From: Eutrophocola sp964503965
Lineage (GTDB): Bacteria; Pseudomonadota; Gammaproteobacteria; Pseudomonadales; Pseudohongiellaceae
Reading direction: 5' to 3'
Assembly: GCA_964503965.1 (NCBI GenBank)
Contig: CAZDCK010000010.1
Coordinates: 1 to 64,000, forward strand
Length of the DNA: 64,000 bases
Shown: one piece after another, positions 42,959 through 51,546 of the stretch
Layout of the letters: every line of letters begins with the position of its first letter
How positions within the stretch are numbered: the first letter of the stretch is position 1
Translations under genes and position numbers: made by a program
Notes under the pieces: model-generated
Told to the model about the DNA's origin: nothing
Seen by the model: the letters and a program-made list of their open reading frames with translations, nothing else
Database searches by the model: none

Positions 42959-44976
42959 TGTCTGATATCGAAAACACCACTGCAATGGAATCCAGAAGCA
43001 AAAACGGCCTGATGGCCTGGATTGATGCCCGGTTGCCTGTCACCAAGACAATCGAAAAGCACATGACCAAATACTATGCGCCAAAGAATTTCAATATTTG
43101 GTATGTATTCGGTGTTATTGCGACTGTTGTACTGGTCAACCAGCTTTTGACAGGTATCTGGCTGACCATGAACTATGTGCCCAGCCCGGATGGCGCATTT
43201 GCCTCTGTTGAATACATCATGCGTGATGTGGACTTCGGCTGGATCCTGCGTTACATGCACTCTACAGGAGCTTCTGCCTTTTTTGCCGTTGTCTACCTGC
43301 ATATGTTCAGGGCCCTGATGTATGGCTCCTATCGCAAACCCAGGGAACTGATCTGGATCTTTGGTATGGCGATATTCCTCGTCCTAATGGCGGAAGGTTT
43401 CATGGGCTATGTGCTGCCCTGGGGCAACATGTCCTACTGGGGCGCCAATGTTATCGTTAGTCTCTTTGGAGCCATTCCGGTTATCGGCGAAGATCTTATG
43501 ACCTGGATTCAGGGCGATTTCCTTATTTCCGGCGCTACACTGAACCGTTTCTTTGCCCTGCATGTGGTGGCATTGCCGCTGGTTCTGGTTTTCCTCGTAT
43601 TCCTTCATCTGCTGGCACTTCACGAAGTCGGCTCCAATAACCCCGATGGTATTGAGATCAAGGAAAACAAGGATGAAAAAGGTGTGCCTCTGGATGGAAT
43701 CGCATTCCACCCTTACTACACCGTTCACGACATGGTCGCTATTGTGGTTTTCCTGTTTGTGTTCTGTTTTATCCTTTTCTTTATGCCTGAAATGGGTGGC
43801 TACTTCCTCGAGCATGCTAATTTCACAGAAGCCGATAACCTGAAAACACCAGAACATATCGCCCCTGTGTGGTACTTCACACCCTTCTATTCGATGCTAC
43901 GTGCGGTGACATTCCCGCTGTTTGGTCTGGATGGGAAGTTCTGGGGACTAGTCACTATGGCGGCGTCAATTGCCATTCTCTTTGTTGTGCCCTGGCTGGA
44001 CAGAAGTCCGGTGAAATCTATGCGCTACAAGGGATGGTACAGCCGAATCGCTCTGCTGCTGTTTGTTGTCAGCTTTATCATTCTCGGTGTGTTGGGTGTG
44101 TGGAGCCCGACAGCGGAGCGTAAACTGCTGTCCCAGGTTTGTACGCTGATTTACTTTGCCTACTTCATCCTGATGCCCTGGTATACCCGCAAAGAGGCTA
44201 CAAAACTGCCACCGGAGCGTGTCACCGGGCGTTTCATCACTATTCCCCAGTTGATTCTTGCCCTGGTATTGATTGCCGGTCTGACCGTACTGCCACTCAA
44301 GGCCGTTGCCGCTGAGGCGGGCGTTGAGCTTGAGCATGTGGAAATAAATCTAGAGGACCAGGAATCACTGCAGTCAGGAGCAAGAACATTTATCAACTAC
44401 TGCATGGGGTGTCACTCCGCTCAGTATTCCCGTTACAACCGTGTTGCCGCGGATCTTGGTATTCCTGATGCCCTGATGGAAGAATATATGCTCTTCAATG
44501 AGGATGCGGCGATTGGTGATCTGATGGTCAGCTCCATGTCTGAGGATCTGGGTAATAACGCGTTCGGGATTGCGCCTCCGGACCTGACTCTGGTGGCCAG
44601 GGCTCGTGGTACGGATTGGCTGTTTGGATACCTGACCAGTTTTTATGAAGATAACACGCGCCCCTTTGGTGTGAATAACCTGGTGTTTCCAAATGTTGCT
44701 ATGCCAAATGTGCTTGAAGGCTTGCAGGGAGTTCAGCATTGTGAAGATGCTGAACATTGTGACCATCTGGAGCATGTCAGCGGTACCGGAACATTGTCTG
44801 AAGAGGAATTCGAGGAAGTGGTCTATGATCTCGTGAATTTTCTCTACTATCTGGGTGAGCCAGCCCAACTGGATCGCCAGAGGATCGGAGTATACGTCCT
44901 GCTCTTCCTGGCATTTCTGTGGGTCTTCACCTGGTTGTTGAACAGGGAATACTGGAAGGATGTTGATGGTCACTAA
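42958..44976 (+). CDS. petBC: Fused cytochrome b / cytochrome c1 of the bc1 complex
   Basis: The 672-residue protein joins cytochrome b (about 1-425) and cytochrome c1 (about 453-672). The b part has two His pairs in two helices (YMHSTGASAFFAVVYLHMF and LHVVALPLVLVFLVFLHLLAL) for the two b haems, and the Qo motif here reads PVWY in HIAPVWYFTPFYSMLRA. A signal-peptide-like stretch (about 428-452, ending AVAA) precedes the c1 part, with haem c attached at Cys482-Met-Gly-Cys485-His486, the Met ligand in FPNVAMPNV and a C-terminal membrane anchor (about 645-662). Such a precursor is cut into two subunits in Bradyrhizobium. It overlaps petA by one base. Confidence 0.95.
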   Translation: MSDIENTTAMESRSKNGLMAWIDARLPVTKTIEKHMTKYYAPKNFNIWYVFGVIATVVLVNQLLTGIWLTMNYVPSPDGAFASVEYIMRDVDFGWILRYMHSTGASAFFAVVYLHMFRALMYGSYRKPRELIWIFGMAIFLVLMAEGFMGYVLPWGNMSYWGANVIVSLFGAIPVIGEDLMTWIQGDFLISGATLNRFFALHVVALPLVLVFLVFLHLLALHEVGSNNPDGIEIKENKDEKGVPLDGIAFHPYYTVHDMVAIVVFLFVFCFILFFMPEMGGYFLEHANFTEADNLKTPEHIAPVWYFTPFYSMLRAVTFPLFGLDGKFWGLVTMAASIAILFVVPWLDRSPVKSMRYKGWYSRIALLLFVVSFIILGVLGVWSPTAERKLLSQVCTLIYFAYFILMPWYTRKEATKLPPERVTGRFITIPQLILALVLIAGLTVLPLKAVAAEAGVELEHVEINLEDQESLQSGARTFINYCMGCHSAQYSRYNRVAADLGIPDALMEEYMLFNEDAAIGDLMVSSMSEDLGNNAFGIAPPDLTLVARARGTDWLFGYLTSFYEDNTRPFGVNNLVFPNVAMPNVLEGLQGVQHCEDAEHCDHLEHVSGTGTLSEEEFEEVVYDLVNFLYYLGEPAQLDRQRIGVYVLLFLAFLWVFTWLLNREYWKDVDGH

Positions 44977-45043
44977 GCGTTTTAGCTTGCTGTGGTCGTG
45001 AAATAACCTGTCATTCTGAATATCATTTTTGAGGCTTAGATAT

Positions 45044-45679
45044 ATGGGAGTTGTTACAAAACGCTCTTCGATGCTTTTCTACTCAGACGGAACGAGTCAA
45101 TTCAGCCACCGCGTGCGGATAGTTCTGGCAGAAAAAGGTGTCACAGTTGATGTTGTGGATGTGGATATTCATGACAAGCCGGAAGACCTGGCTGACCTGA
45201 ATCCCTATAACAGCCTGCCTACCCTGGTGGACAGGGATCTGGTGCTCTATGAGCCAAACATAATGATGGAATACCTGGATGAGCGTTTCCCGCATCCACC
45301 ATTGTTTCCTGTCTATCCTGTAGCCAGAGCCCAGAGCCGGCTCTGGATGCACAGGATTGAAAAAGACTGGTGTGGACTGGTAGAAAAACTACAGGCTGAG
45401 GACGGTACTGCCGCGCAATTGGACAAGGCCAGGAAGGAGCTCCAGGAAAGTATTATTTCCATATCGCCAATTTTTGCCGAAAAGCCTTTTTTCATGAGTG
45501 AAGAATTCACGATCGTTGATTGCTGTGTTTTACCAATCCTCTGGCGTCTTCCTGAAGTTGGTATCAAGCTGCCCGAAACCAAGGCTACCAAACCCCTGAT
45601 CGAATACAGGGACAGGCTGTTTGAACGTGAATCTGTGCAGGAAAGTCTTTCTGAGCAGGAAAGGGAAATGAAGTCCTGA
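45044..45679 (+). CDS. sspA: Stringent starvation protein A
   Basis: The 211-residue GST-fold protein matches SspA: MLFYSDGTSQFSHRVRIVLAEKGV, NPYNSLPTLVDRDLVLYEPNIMMEYLDERFPHPPLFPVYPVARAQSRL. It binds RNA polymerase and acts in stationary phase and acid stress. The start is the ATG at 45044, with GAGG about ten bases upstream. It follows petBC after 67 bp. Confidence 0.95.
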   Translation: MGVVTKRSSMLFYSDGTSQFSHRVRIVLAEKGVTVDVVDVDIHDKPEDLADLNPYNSLPTLVDRDLVLYEPNIMMEYLDERFPHPPLFPVYPVARAQSRLWMHRIEKDWCGLVEKLQAEDGTAAQLDKARKELQESIISISPIFAEKPFFMSEEFTIVDCCVLPILWRLPEVGIKLPETKATKPLIEYRDRLFERESVQESLSEQEREMKS

Positions 45680-45802
45680 AATGACAGTTAGCCTGTCAAT
45701 GTTTATCAGGCGCACAGATATTCAATATCCATGCAGGCTGGCCGAGCAACATTTTGTCCGGCCTGTATCGCTTGATCCAGTTATCCTGAAGGCCCCATCT
45801 CC

Positions 45803-46222
45803 ATGACCATGACTTCTCACCGGCCCTATATGATCAGGGCACTTAATGAGTGGATTCTCGAGAACAATTGCACACCATATATTCTAGTTAATGCCTATGC
45901 TGAAGGGGTGTCAGTCCCACAGAGCTTCGTCAAGGATGGCCAGATCATTCTTAATATCTCTCCAGTTGCTGTTCAGGGTATTGTGATATCCAACGACGGG
46001 ATTGAATTCAATGGGCGTTTTGGTGGTATCCCAACAAGAGTTTATGTCCCGATACGGGCGGTGCTGGGTATATATGCAAAGGAGAATGGGCAGGGGATGA
46101 TCTTTGAAACAGATGATCCGATTCCTGAGCCTCCGAGTTCGGGTCCTGATCCAAAGTCTGCTTCTGAAACGGCTAATAAACCCAAGCCTGGAAAGCCGTC
46201 CCTGAGAATCGTTAAGTCCTAG
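45803..46222 (+). CDS. sspB: ClpXP protease specificity-enhancing factor SspB
   Basis: The 139-residue protein has the SspB substrate-binding core (RPYMIRALNEWILENNCTPYILVNA, LNISPVAVQGI, FGGIPTRVYVPIRAVLGIYAKENGQGM), a Pro/Ser-rich linker and the C-terminal ClpX-binding tail SLRIVKS. It delivers ssrA-tagged proteins to ClpXP. It is 123 bp after sspA. Confidence 0.94.
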   Translation: MTMTSHRPYMIRALNEWILENNCTPYILVNAYAEGVSVPQSFVKDGQIILNISPVAVQGIVISNDGIEFNGRFGGIPTRVYVPIRAVLGIYAKENGQGMIFETDDPIPEPPSSGPDPKSASETANKPKPGKPSLRIVKS

Positions 46223-46549
46223 GTCAGATTCCCCATATATCTATCATATGCAGTAGCTACTGTGATAACCCACACGCTATTAAAAGATTTTCAGGGGCCT
46301 GGACCCGTAATTGCTGTAATGGGCCCGGCATCCAGAAAGTCTTTTACCTTTTCAGGGTATCGCTCGTAAGGCCGCCAGAATCTAAGCTTTATTGGATAGG
46401 TATAGCCCGGCATACATGGGTATTACGCCCAATCAGGTCTGAAACGGGCTGAGATATCAGCAGGGGGTAGGGTAAAAAAGTCTGGCGAGAGGGAAGATTT
46501 TATATTGTCTCACAAAGTGTAATAGCGGTAGTCAGAATGCAGGGAGTGC
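46223..46549. other. Intergenic region between convergent sspB and dolP
   Basis: The 327 bp between the convergent sspB and dolP contain no recognised gene, tRNA or terminator with a T-run. One protein-like 40-codon frame lies on the minus strand at 46291-46413. I see no other structure here. Confidence 0.5.
46291..46413 (-). CDS. Possible 40-aa small protein, unrecognised
   Basis: From an ATG at 46411-46413 the minus strand encodes 40 residues beginning MPGYTYPIKLRFWRPYERYP and ending in a Gly/Pro-rich stretch. The composition is like a folded protein rather than random, but there is no clear ribosome-binding site, and no family is recognised. It could be a remnant of a longer gene. Confidence 0.2.
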   Translation of the reverse strand: MPGYTYPIKLRFWRPYERYPEKVKDFLDAGPITAITGPGP

Positions 46550-47128
46550 CTAGTTGATATACTCGAATGCCCTGACAACTTTTGTAACACCTCGTGTATT
46601 GGAGACCAGGTTAACCGTCCTGTCTGCTTCTTCCTGAGTCAACAGGCCCATCAGGTAGACCACTCCATTTTCTGTAACGACCTTGGTTCTCAACCCGCTG
46701 ACTTCGCTATCTGCCAGCATGAGGGTCTTGATCTTGGCGCTGAGCCAGGCATCGTTACTGCGGGAGAGAAATGTCGTCGCTCCAGCCACTTCGAGTTCGT
46801 TATAGACTTCCTTTACCCTTGAACTTGATGTTCGTGCAACCCGGGTAGCCAGATTTTTCATGTCCTGGGAGGGGACCTGTCCTACCATCAATACTGTGCC
46901 ATTGAAACTGATTACATTGATGTGGGCGTTTTTCAGCTGTTCATCGGCGGCATTAAGATTGACCTTGATGGCTGTCTCTATACTGTTGTCATCCACCACG
47001 GCACCAACGGAGCGACGGCCCTTGTTTTCCTGGATACCATCATCACCTGTTGTAGCACTGATGACGGTGGCGCAACTATTAAGGAATACTAATGTGCTGA
47101 AAATCAGGCTCAGTCGAAGCAGCAGCAT
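46550..47128 (-). CDS. dolP: Outer-membrane lipoprotein DolP (YraP), two BON domains
   Basis: The 192-residue protein has a lipobox with Cys19 (FLNSC) and two BON domains (about 50-115 and 125-190), with VYLMGLLTQEEADRTVNLVSNTRGVTKVVRAFEYI at the C-terminus. DolP binds anionic phospholipid and supports outer-membrane integrity and BAM function. It starts one base after diaA's stop, with GGAGGTGAT in the diaA end serving as its ribosome-binding site. Confidence 0.94.
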   Translation of the reverse strand: MLLLRLSLIFSTLVFLNSCATVISATTGDDGIQENKGRRSVGAVVDDNSIETAIKVNLNAADEQLKNAHINVISFNGTVLMVGQVPSQDMKNLATRVARTSSSRVKEVYNELEVAGATTFLSRSNDAWLSAKIKTLMLADSEVSGLRTKVVTENGVVYLMGLLTQEEADRTVNLVSNTRGVTKVVRAFEYIN

Positions 47129-47719
47129 TTAATCACCTCCAAAAAGTTGGGTATCAATAAGATCACACAGGCAGTGAATGACCAGTAAATGAACCTCCTG
47201 AATCCTGGCTGTGCTTGTTGAGGGGACGCAAATTTCAATGTCCCCTTCTGCGAGCATGTCGCGCATCTTGCCGCCATCTTTTCCGGTAAGCTGGACAACG
47301 TTCATTTCCCGGTCAAGGGCAGCAGAAATGGCCTGAACAACATTGGGCGAATTACCACTGGTGGATATGGCTAGCAGAACATCTCCTTGCCGGCCCAAGG
47401 CACGAACCTGCTTGGAAAATACTTCTTCAAAAGAGTAATCATTAGCGATAGAGGTCAGTGTGGATGTGTCAGTGGTTATTGCAATGGCCGGAAGAGGAGG
47501 GCGCTCTCTTTCAAAGCGGTTAAGCAGCTCTGCCGAAAAATGCTGGGCGTCACCAGCTGAGCCTCCGTTACCACAACTCAGGATTTTCTTCTCGCTCAGA
47601 AGTGCCTGCACCATGCAGTCAGCGGCATCTGTAATATAGGGAGTCAGTGCTTCCATTGCCTGCATTTTGGTGTCAATGCTGGCCGTGAAATGCTGTTTAA
47701 CGCGTTCCTGATAATTCAT
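47129..47719 (-). CDS. diaA: DnaA initiator-associating protein DiaA / phosphoheptose isomerase-like SIS protein
   Basis: The 196-residue SIS protein has ILSCGNGGSAGDAQHFSAELLNRFERERPPLPAIAI, the pattern shared by DiaA and GmhA. The lpoA-yraN-diaA-dolP order identifies it as DiaA, which helps DnaA assemble at the origin in E. coli. A sugar isomerase role as in GmhA is the alternative. Confidence 0.9.
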   Translation of the reverse strand: MNYQERVKQHFTASIDTKMQAMEALTPYITDAADCMVQALLSEKKILSCGNGGSAGDAQHFSAELLNRFERERPPLPAIAITTDTSTLTSIANDYSFEEVFSKQVRALGRQGDVLLAISTSGNSPNVVQAISAALDREMNVVQLTGKDGGKMRDMLAEGDIEICVPSTSTARIQEVHLLVIHCLCDLIDTQLFGGD

Positions 47720-47749
47720 GTTGATTCCAGATTATAGAATATGTTCATT

Positions 47750-48136
47750 TTAAAAAGCATTCCTGATCCATTGTATGCACAGTTTGTCGTGTTGTCCCGT
47801 CATTCCCAATACATCAAAACGGCACGGCATTCTGTTGGTAAGACCATTTTTTTGCAAGAAATGTTGAGCCGTCATGTGAATTTTTTGTTGTTTTTTTCTT
47901 GTTACGGTTGCCAGGGCTGAACCGTGATCAACATATTGTCGGTATCTGACCTCAATGAACACCAGGGTGTCATCATCTTTGGCAATAAGGTCAATTTCTC
48001 CGAAACGGGAGTGAAAATTTTCCCTGAAATCTGATAGTCCCTGCTTGAGCAGGTATTCCTTTGCTTTTTGTTCATAGTACCTGCCGGTATTTACCGTATT
48101 ACTGCGAAACCGCATAACTTTCAGGATTTTTTTCAC
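47750..48136 (-). CDS. yraN: UPF0102 family protein YraN
   Basis: The 128-residue protein has the nuclease-like core of UPF0102: RFGEIDLIAKDDDTLVFIEVRYRQ, then TRKKQQKIHMTAQHFL and CRFDVLGM. The Asp/Glu pattern resembles Holliday-junction resolvase folds, but function is not established. A second ATG seven codons in is an alternative start. It lies between lpoA and diaA as usual. Confidence 0.92.
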   Translation of the reverse strand: MKKILKVMRFRSNTVNTGRYYEQKAKEYLLKQGLSDFRENFHSRFGEIDLIAKDDDTLVFIEVRYRQYVDHGSALATVTRKKQQKIHMTAQHFLQKNGLTNRMPCRFDVLGMTGQHDKLCIQWIRNAF

Positions 48137-48172
48137 ATACCCTCCATGGTGTGAATACTGGTTAAACTAATG

Positions 48173-50026
48173 CTACTCCGTGACTGCCAGTCCTTCTGAC
48201 ACCCTGGCCCAGGTCAGCTCCCTGGTTATGTTGTTATGGTCATCAAGACTTAATAGTCCGGTTGCTCCATAAAGCTGGCTGCCAGGAACAGATTGCAATT
48301 GTTTCAATCTTGGATAAAGCCTGAAGGCGTCCACACCGAATGCCTGCAGGCGGAGATCCAGCGCATTATTCTGGGGGAATTGTTGGCTTGCTTTGGTTTT
48401 CAAAGCGTCATTGAACTCCAGTAGCCAGGGACTGTCAACGAAAAGTATGCCATTCAAATCGTTGTCTACTAACGGCCTGGGCAGACCGGAATAGATATCC
48501 TGCGTCGCATAGACCGGGATATCACCCGCAAAAAGATAGGCCAGAGTAGGGTTTATCTGTCTGGCAGGCCCGGGTTCGGCTATCAGGAAAATAAAGTCGA
48601 TATCCTGTCGACGTCGCTGGGTAAAAGCCAGTTGATCATTAATCAGTTCACCCAGAGATTCCATTCGCTGTTCACTATCATCAATATCCAGCATGGCCTC
48701 CAGGACGCTGGTGTAGTCATCGTTGAAGGATTGCTGGGCGACGATATGGCCTCCAAGGGATAACCAGTGGTCTGTGAAGCTGTCTCGCTTACGTTGGTAA
48801 AAGTCATCTTCGGTTTCCGAGGGACTGAGAATCGCTGCATAACGATGCCCGTCACGCCATGCTCTCTCTGCCAACTGGATAGCTTCGTTTTCGGGAGACA
48901 GTGAGAACTGGTACAAGCTGGAAGAGAGGGGAATTGAATTTTCCAGATTATTCAGGGCTAAAGTAGGAACAGGCAGGGAAGCCACGTTATGAAGTTGAGC
49001 CACATGGTCTTTCTGGAGTGGTCCAATCACCAGTTCAGCGCCGTCCGCTACCGCTCTGTTATAGATGGGAAGTATATCCAGGGAATCTGAGGTGTTATAG
49101 AAACGCACGCGAGGCACCTTGCCACCAAACTGCATAACATCGTAATACGCGCTTAGAAAACCATCCCGGATCACAGAACCGGGAGTCGAATTCAGGGGTA
49201 AAAGCAGGGCAATATTATCAGGACGTTCTTCTGCAATGGTTTCAACCATTTGCATGGCCTGGGGCATGAAGACGGCTGCGGGGTGTCTTGCCCAGGAGTC
49301 TCTCCATCTGCCGAGCTCTATCACCTGTCGATCCAGGTTATATTGATGGGCCTTGCCAATAACGGCCAGTTCATACCACCCCTGGTATTCAAAGCGCCTT
49401 TCCTGCTGCGACAGTGCCTGCAGGGTGTCTGCTTCAAGTGAGGTTAATGCATTCCAGATCTGTTCGTGGTTTGGAGGTACCGCGGCCAGCGGAATGAGTT
49501 GATCAGCCATGATCAGTTCCCGGGCACCAGCAAGAGCCACATTAAGGTCCAAATATATTTTTGCCCTAAGCAGGTGTACCGATATTCTTGGCTGATCGGG
49601 AAGTTGGGGTAGCTTGTCGAGTTCAGATCGGGTGAGTACCTCAATGGCCTCCTGGCTTCGGTTTTCCGCATCCAGCAATTGGGCCTGGAGCAAAAGGACG
49701 CTGGCAGCAAGGTCCAGGGGTATTGAGCGGGTATCAATTGACTCGATCAGCAGCAAGGCATCATTTTCACGGTCAAGATTTCTAAGCAATAAGCCTGCTC
49801 TGTACAGGATCTCTTCTCTTTGTGGGCTTGGCGCTGCTGCTCCCTGGGCGAGAAGGTTCTGAAGCACTGCTTCGTCTCCAGCTATCGTACTTGAGACGCC
49901 CAATGACTCATCTGCCTGTTCTGTCTCTACTGACGTGGTTGAGCAACCGGCAATAGACAGCATCAGCACGAAAACGACTGGCGTTGCTGTACGACTGGCA
50001 ATGGGGAAGGATCTCTGAATCATCAT
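48173..50026 (-). CDS. lpoA: Penicillin-binding protein activator LpoA
   Basis: The 617-residue outer-membrane lipoprotein has a lipobox with Cys28 (SIAGCSTT), an N-terminal TPR-like helical domain (about 50-265) and a C-terminal periplasmic-binding-protein-like domain (about 270-610, starting NIALLLPLNSTPGSVIRDGFLSAYYD). LpoA reaches through the wall to activate PBP1a. It heads yraN-diaA-dolP and is divergent from the thioredoxin-like gene. Confidence 0.94.
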   Translation of the reverse strand: MMIQRSFPIASRTATPVVFVLMLSIAGCSTTSVETEQADESLGVSSTIAGDEAVLQNLLAQGAAAPSPQREEILYRAGLLLRNLDRENDALLLIESIDTRSIPLDLAASVLLLQAQLLDAENRSQEAIEVLTRSELDKLPQLPDQPRISVHLLRAKIYLDLNVALAGARELIMADQLIPLAAVPPNHEQIWNALTSLEADTLQALSQQERRFEYQGWYELAVIGKAHQYNLDRQVIELGRWRDSWARHPAAVFMPQAMQMVETIAEERPDNIALLLPLNSTPGSVIRDGFLSAYYDVMQFGGKVPRVRFYNTSDSLDILPIYNRAVADGAELVIGPLQKDHVAQLHNVASLPVPTLALNNLENSIPLSSSLYQFSLSPENEAIQLAERAWRDGHRYAAILSPSETEDDFYQRKRDSFTDHWLSLGGHIVAQQSFNDDYTSVLEAMLDIDDSEQRMESLGELINDQLAFTQRRRQDIDFIFLIAEPGPARQINPTLAYLFAGDIPVYATQDIYSGLPRPLVDNDLNGILFVDSPWLLEFNDALKTKASQQFPQNNALDLRLQAFGVDAFRLYPRLKQLQSVPGSQLYGATGLLSLDDHNNITRELTWARVSEGLAVTE

Positions 50027-50111
50027 GGTATATAAGGATAGTATAACCTTAAAGTTCAGTCATATTTATGGCAACATGGCCAGCGACTGATTTAGCTGGC
50101 AGGTATGATTC

Positions 50112-50681
50112 ATGGCACTGACACCCTCCAATATGCTTCCCCTGGGAACGCTAGCCCCTGGATTTTCACTTCCTTCAACTTCTGGAGAAACAGTGTCGTT
50201 GGATTATTTCAATGAGTCACCAGCGCTGCTGGTTGCCTTCATCTGCAATCACTGTCCTTATGTAAAGCACATCCAGTCCGGATTCACTGCAATGGCAGAT
50301 GAGTACATCGCCAAAGGAGTTGCCTTTGTTGCTATCAGCGCCAACGATGTTGATGCATATCCCGATGACAACTTCGTTAACATGAAAAAAGAGTCCGAGC
50401 AGGCCGGCTACGGGTTCCCCTATCTGCTGGATGAAACCCAGGAAGTGGCAAAGGCTTATGATGCCGCCTGTACCCCGGACTTTTTCCTGTTCGATGGTGA
50501 ACGCAAACTGGTATACCGCGGACAGATGGATGACAGCAGGCCTGGCAGTGAAATTCCTGTGACGGGAAAAGATCTGCGTGCCGCTATGGATGCTGTCCTG
50601 GTTGGGCAGCCTGTTTCGGCAGAGCAGACGCCCAGCGTCGGATGCAACATCAAGTGGAAGTCGGGCAATGCCCCGGAATGA
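50112..50681 (+). CDS. Thioredoxin-like / AhpC-TSA family protein
   Basis: The 189-residue protein has the LAPGFSLPSTSGETVSLDYF beginning of the AhpC/TlpA-like fold and the active-site Cys45-Asn-His-Cys48 in FICNHCPYVKHI; TPDFFLFDGERKLVYRGQMDDSRPG follows. It has no signal peptide, so it is a cytoplasmic thiol oxidoreductase of unknown target. Its last 14 bases overlap rsmI, suggesting coupled translation. This gene is not usually between lpoA and rsmI in E. coli. Confidence 0.88.
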   Translation: MALTPSNMLPLGTLAPGFSLPSTSGETVSLDYFNESPALLVAFICNHCPYVKHIQSGFTAMADEYIAKGVAFVAISANDVDAYPDDNFVNMKKESEQAGYGFPYLLDETQEVAKAYDAACTPDFFLFDGERKLVYRGQMDDSRPGSEIPVTGKDLRAAMDAVLVGQPVSAEQTPSVGCNIKWKSGNAPE

Positions 50682-51525
50682 TCAGGGCTGTTTGTATATC
50701 GTTGCCACACCTATTGGTAACCTGGGAGACATCACCCATCGCGCTGTGGAAGTACTAGGTTCTGTTGATGTGATAGCGGCAGAAGATACCCGTCATACCC
50801 GAAAACTGCTGCAGCATCTAGGTATTGATACTTTCCTCTTTGCTCTCCATGAGCATAATGAAACTGAAAAATCCGGGTCTGTCATCCGGCAGCTCAAGGA
50901 AGGTAAATCGATAGCCCTGGTGAGTGATGCCGGGACTCCCCTTATTTCTGATCCCGGTTATGTGCTGGTTAACCAGGCGAGGGCAGAGGGAATACGTGTG
51001 ATACCGGTTCCTGGCCCAAGCAGTATTCTTGCAGCGCTGTCATCCAGTGGTTTGCCTACAGACCGCTTTTCTTTTGAAGGGTTTTTGCCGGCAAAAAAAA
51101 GTGCGCGTCAAAGTCGCCTGCAGTCCCTGGAAAAAGAATCCCGGACACTGGTATTTTTTGAAGCGCCTCATCGACTTGCCCAATCCCTGGCCGACTGTCT
51201 TTTCGTCTTCGGTGAAGACAGGCGTGTCGTAGTTGCCAGGGAATTGACCAAGACCTGGGAAACCTTCCTCGACGGACCGGTGGTGGAAGTCCTTCAAACC
51301 GTCAAGGATGATACTAATCAACAGAGGGGAGAAGTGGTGCTCATGGTCCGGGGAGCCACCCAGTCCAGTGAGCTTGGTGAAGACGCGCTCCTTCTGCTGA
51401 AACTGCTTACTGATGAGCTGCCACTGAAGAAAGCTGCCGCGATTGTTGCCAGATTCACTGGCCTGAACAAGAAAGTCTTATACGAAGCTGGGCTTGCGCG
51501 TAAAAACAGGGATCAGAGTCCCTGA
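50668..51525 (+). CDS. rsmI: 16S rRNA (cytidine-1402 2'-O)-methyltransferase RsmI
   Basis: The 285-residue SAM-dependent enzyme has LYIVATPIGNLGDITHRAVEVL, AEDTRHTRKLLQHLGI, VSDAGTPLISDPGYVLVN and VPGPSSILAALSSSGLPTDRFSFEGFLP, the tetrapyrrole-methylase fold used by RsmI. It modifies C1402 of 16S rRNA. I chose the ATG at 50668; the open frame upstream overlaps the thioredoxin-like gene in another frame and does not align. Confidence 0.96.
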   Translation: MPRNDQGCLYIVATPIGNLGDITHRAVEVLGSVDVIAAEDTRHTRKLLQHLGIDTFLFALHEHNETEKSGSVIRQLKEGKSIALVSDAGTPLISDPGYVLVNQARAEGIRVIPVPGPSSILAALSSSGLPTDRFSFEGFLPAKKSARQSRLQSLEKESRTLVFFEAPHRLAQSLADCLFVFGEDRRVVVARELTKTWETFLDGPVVEVLQTVKDDTNQQRGEVVLMVRGATQSSELGEDALLLLKLLTDELPLKKAAAIVARFTGLNKKVLYEAGLARKNRDQSP

Positions 51526-51531
51526 CTCATG

Positions 51532-51537
51532 TATACT
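51532..51537 (+). promoter_or_regulatory. -10 element of the rnpB promoter
   Basis: TATACT at 51532-51537 lies about ten bases before the mature 5' end of RNase P RNA, just after the rsmI stop. No good -35 is visible 17 bp upstream. Confidence 0.5.
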
Positions 51538-51546
51538 TGCTTCCCT

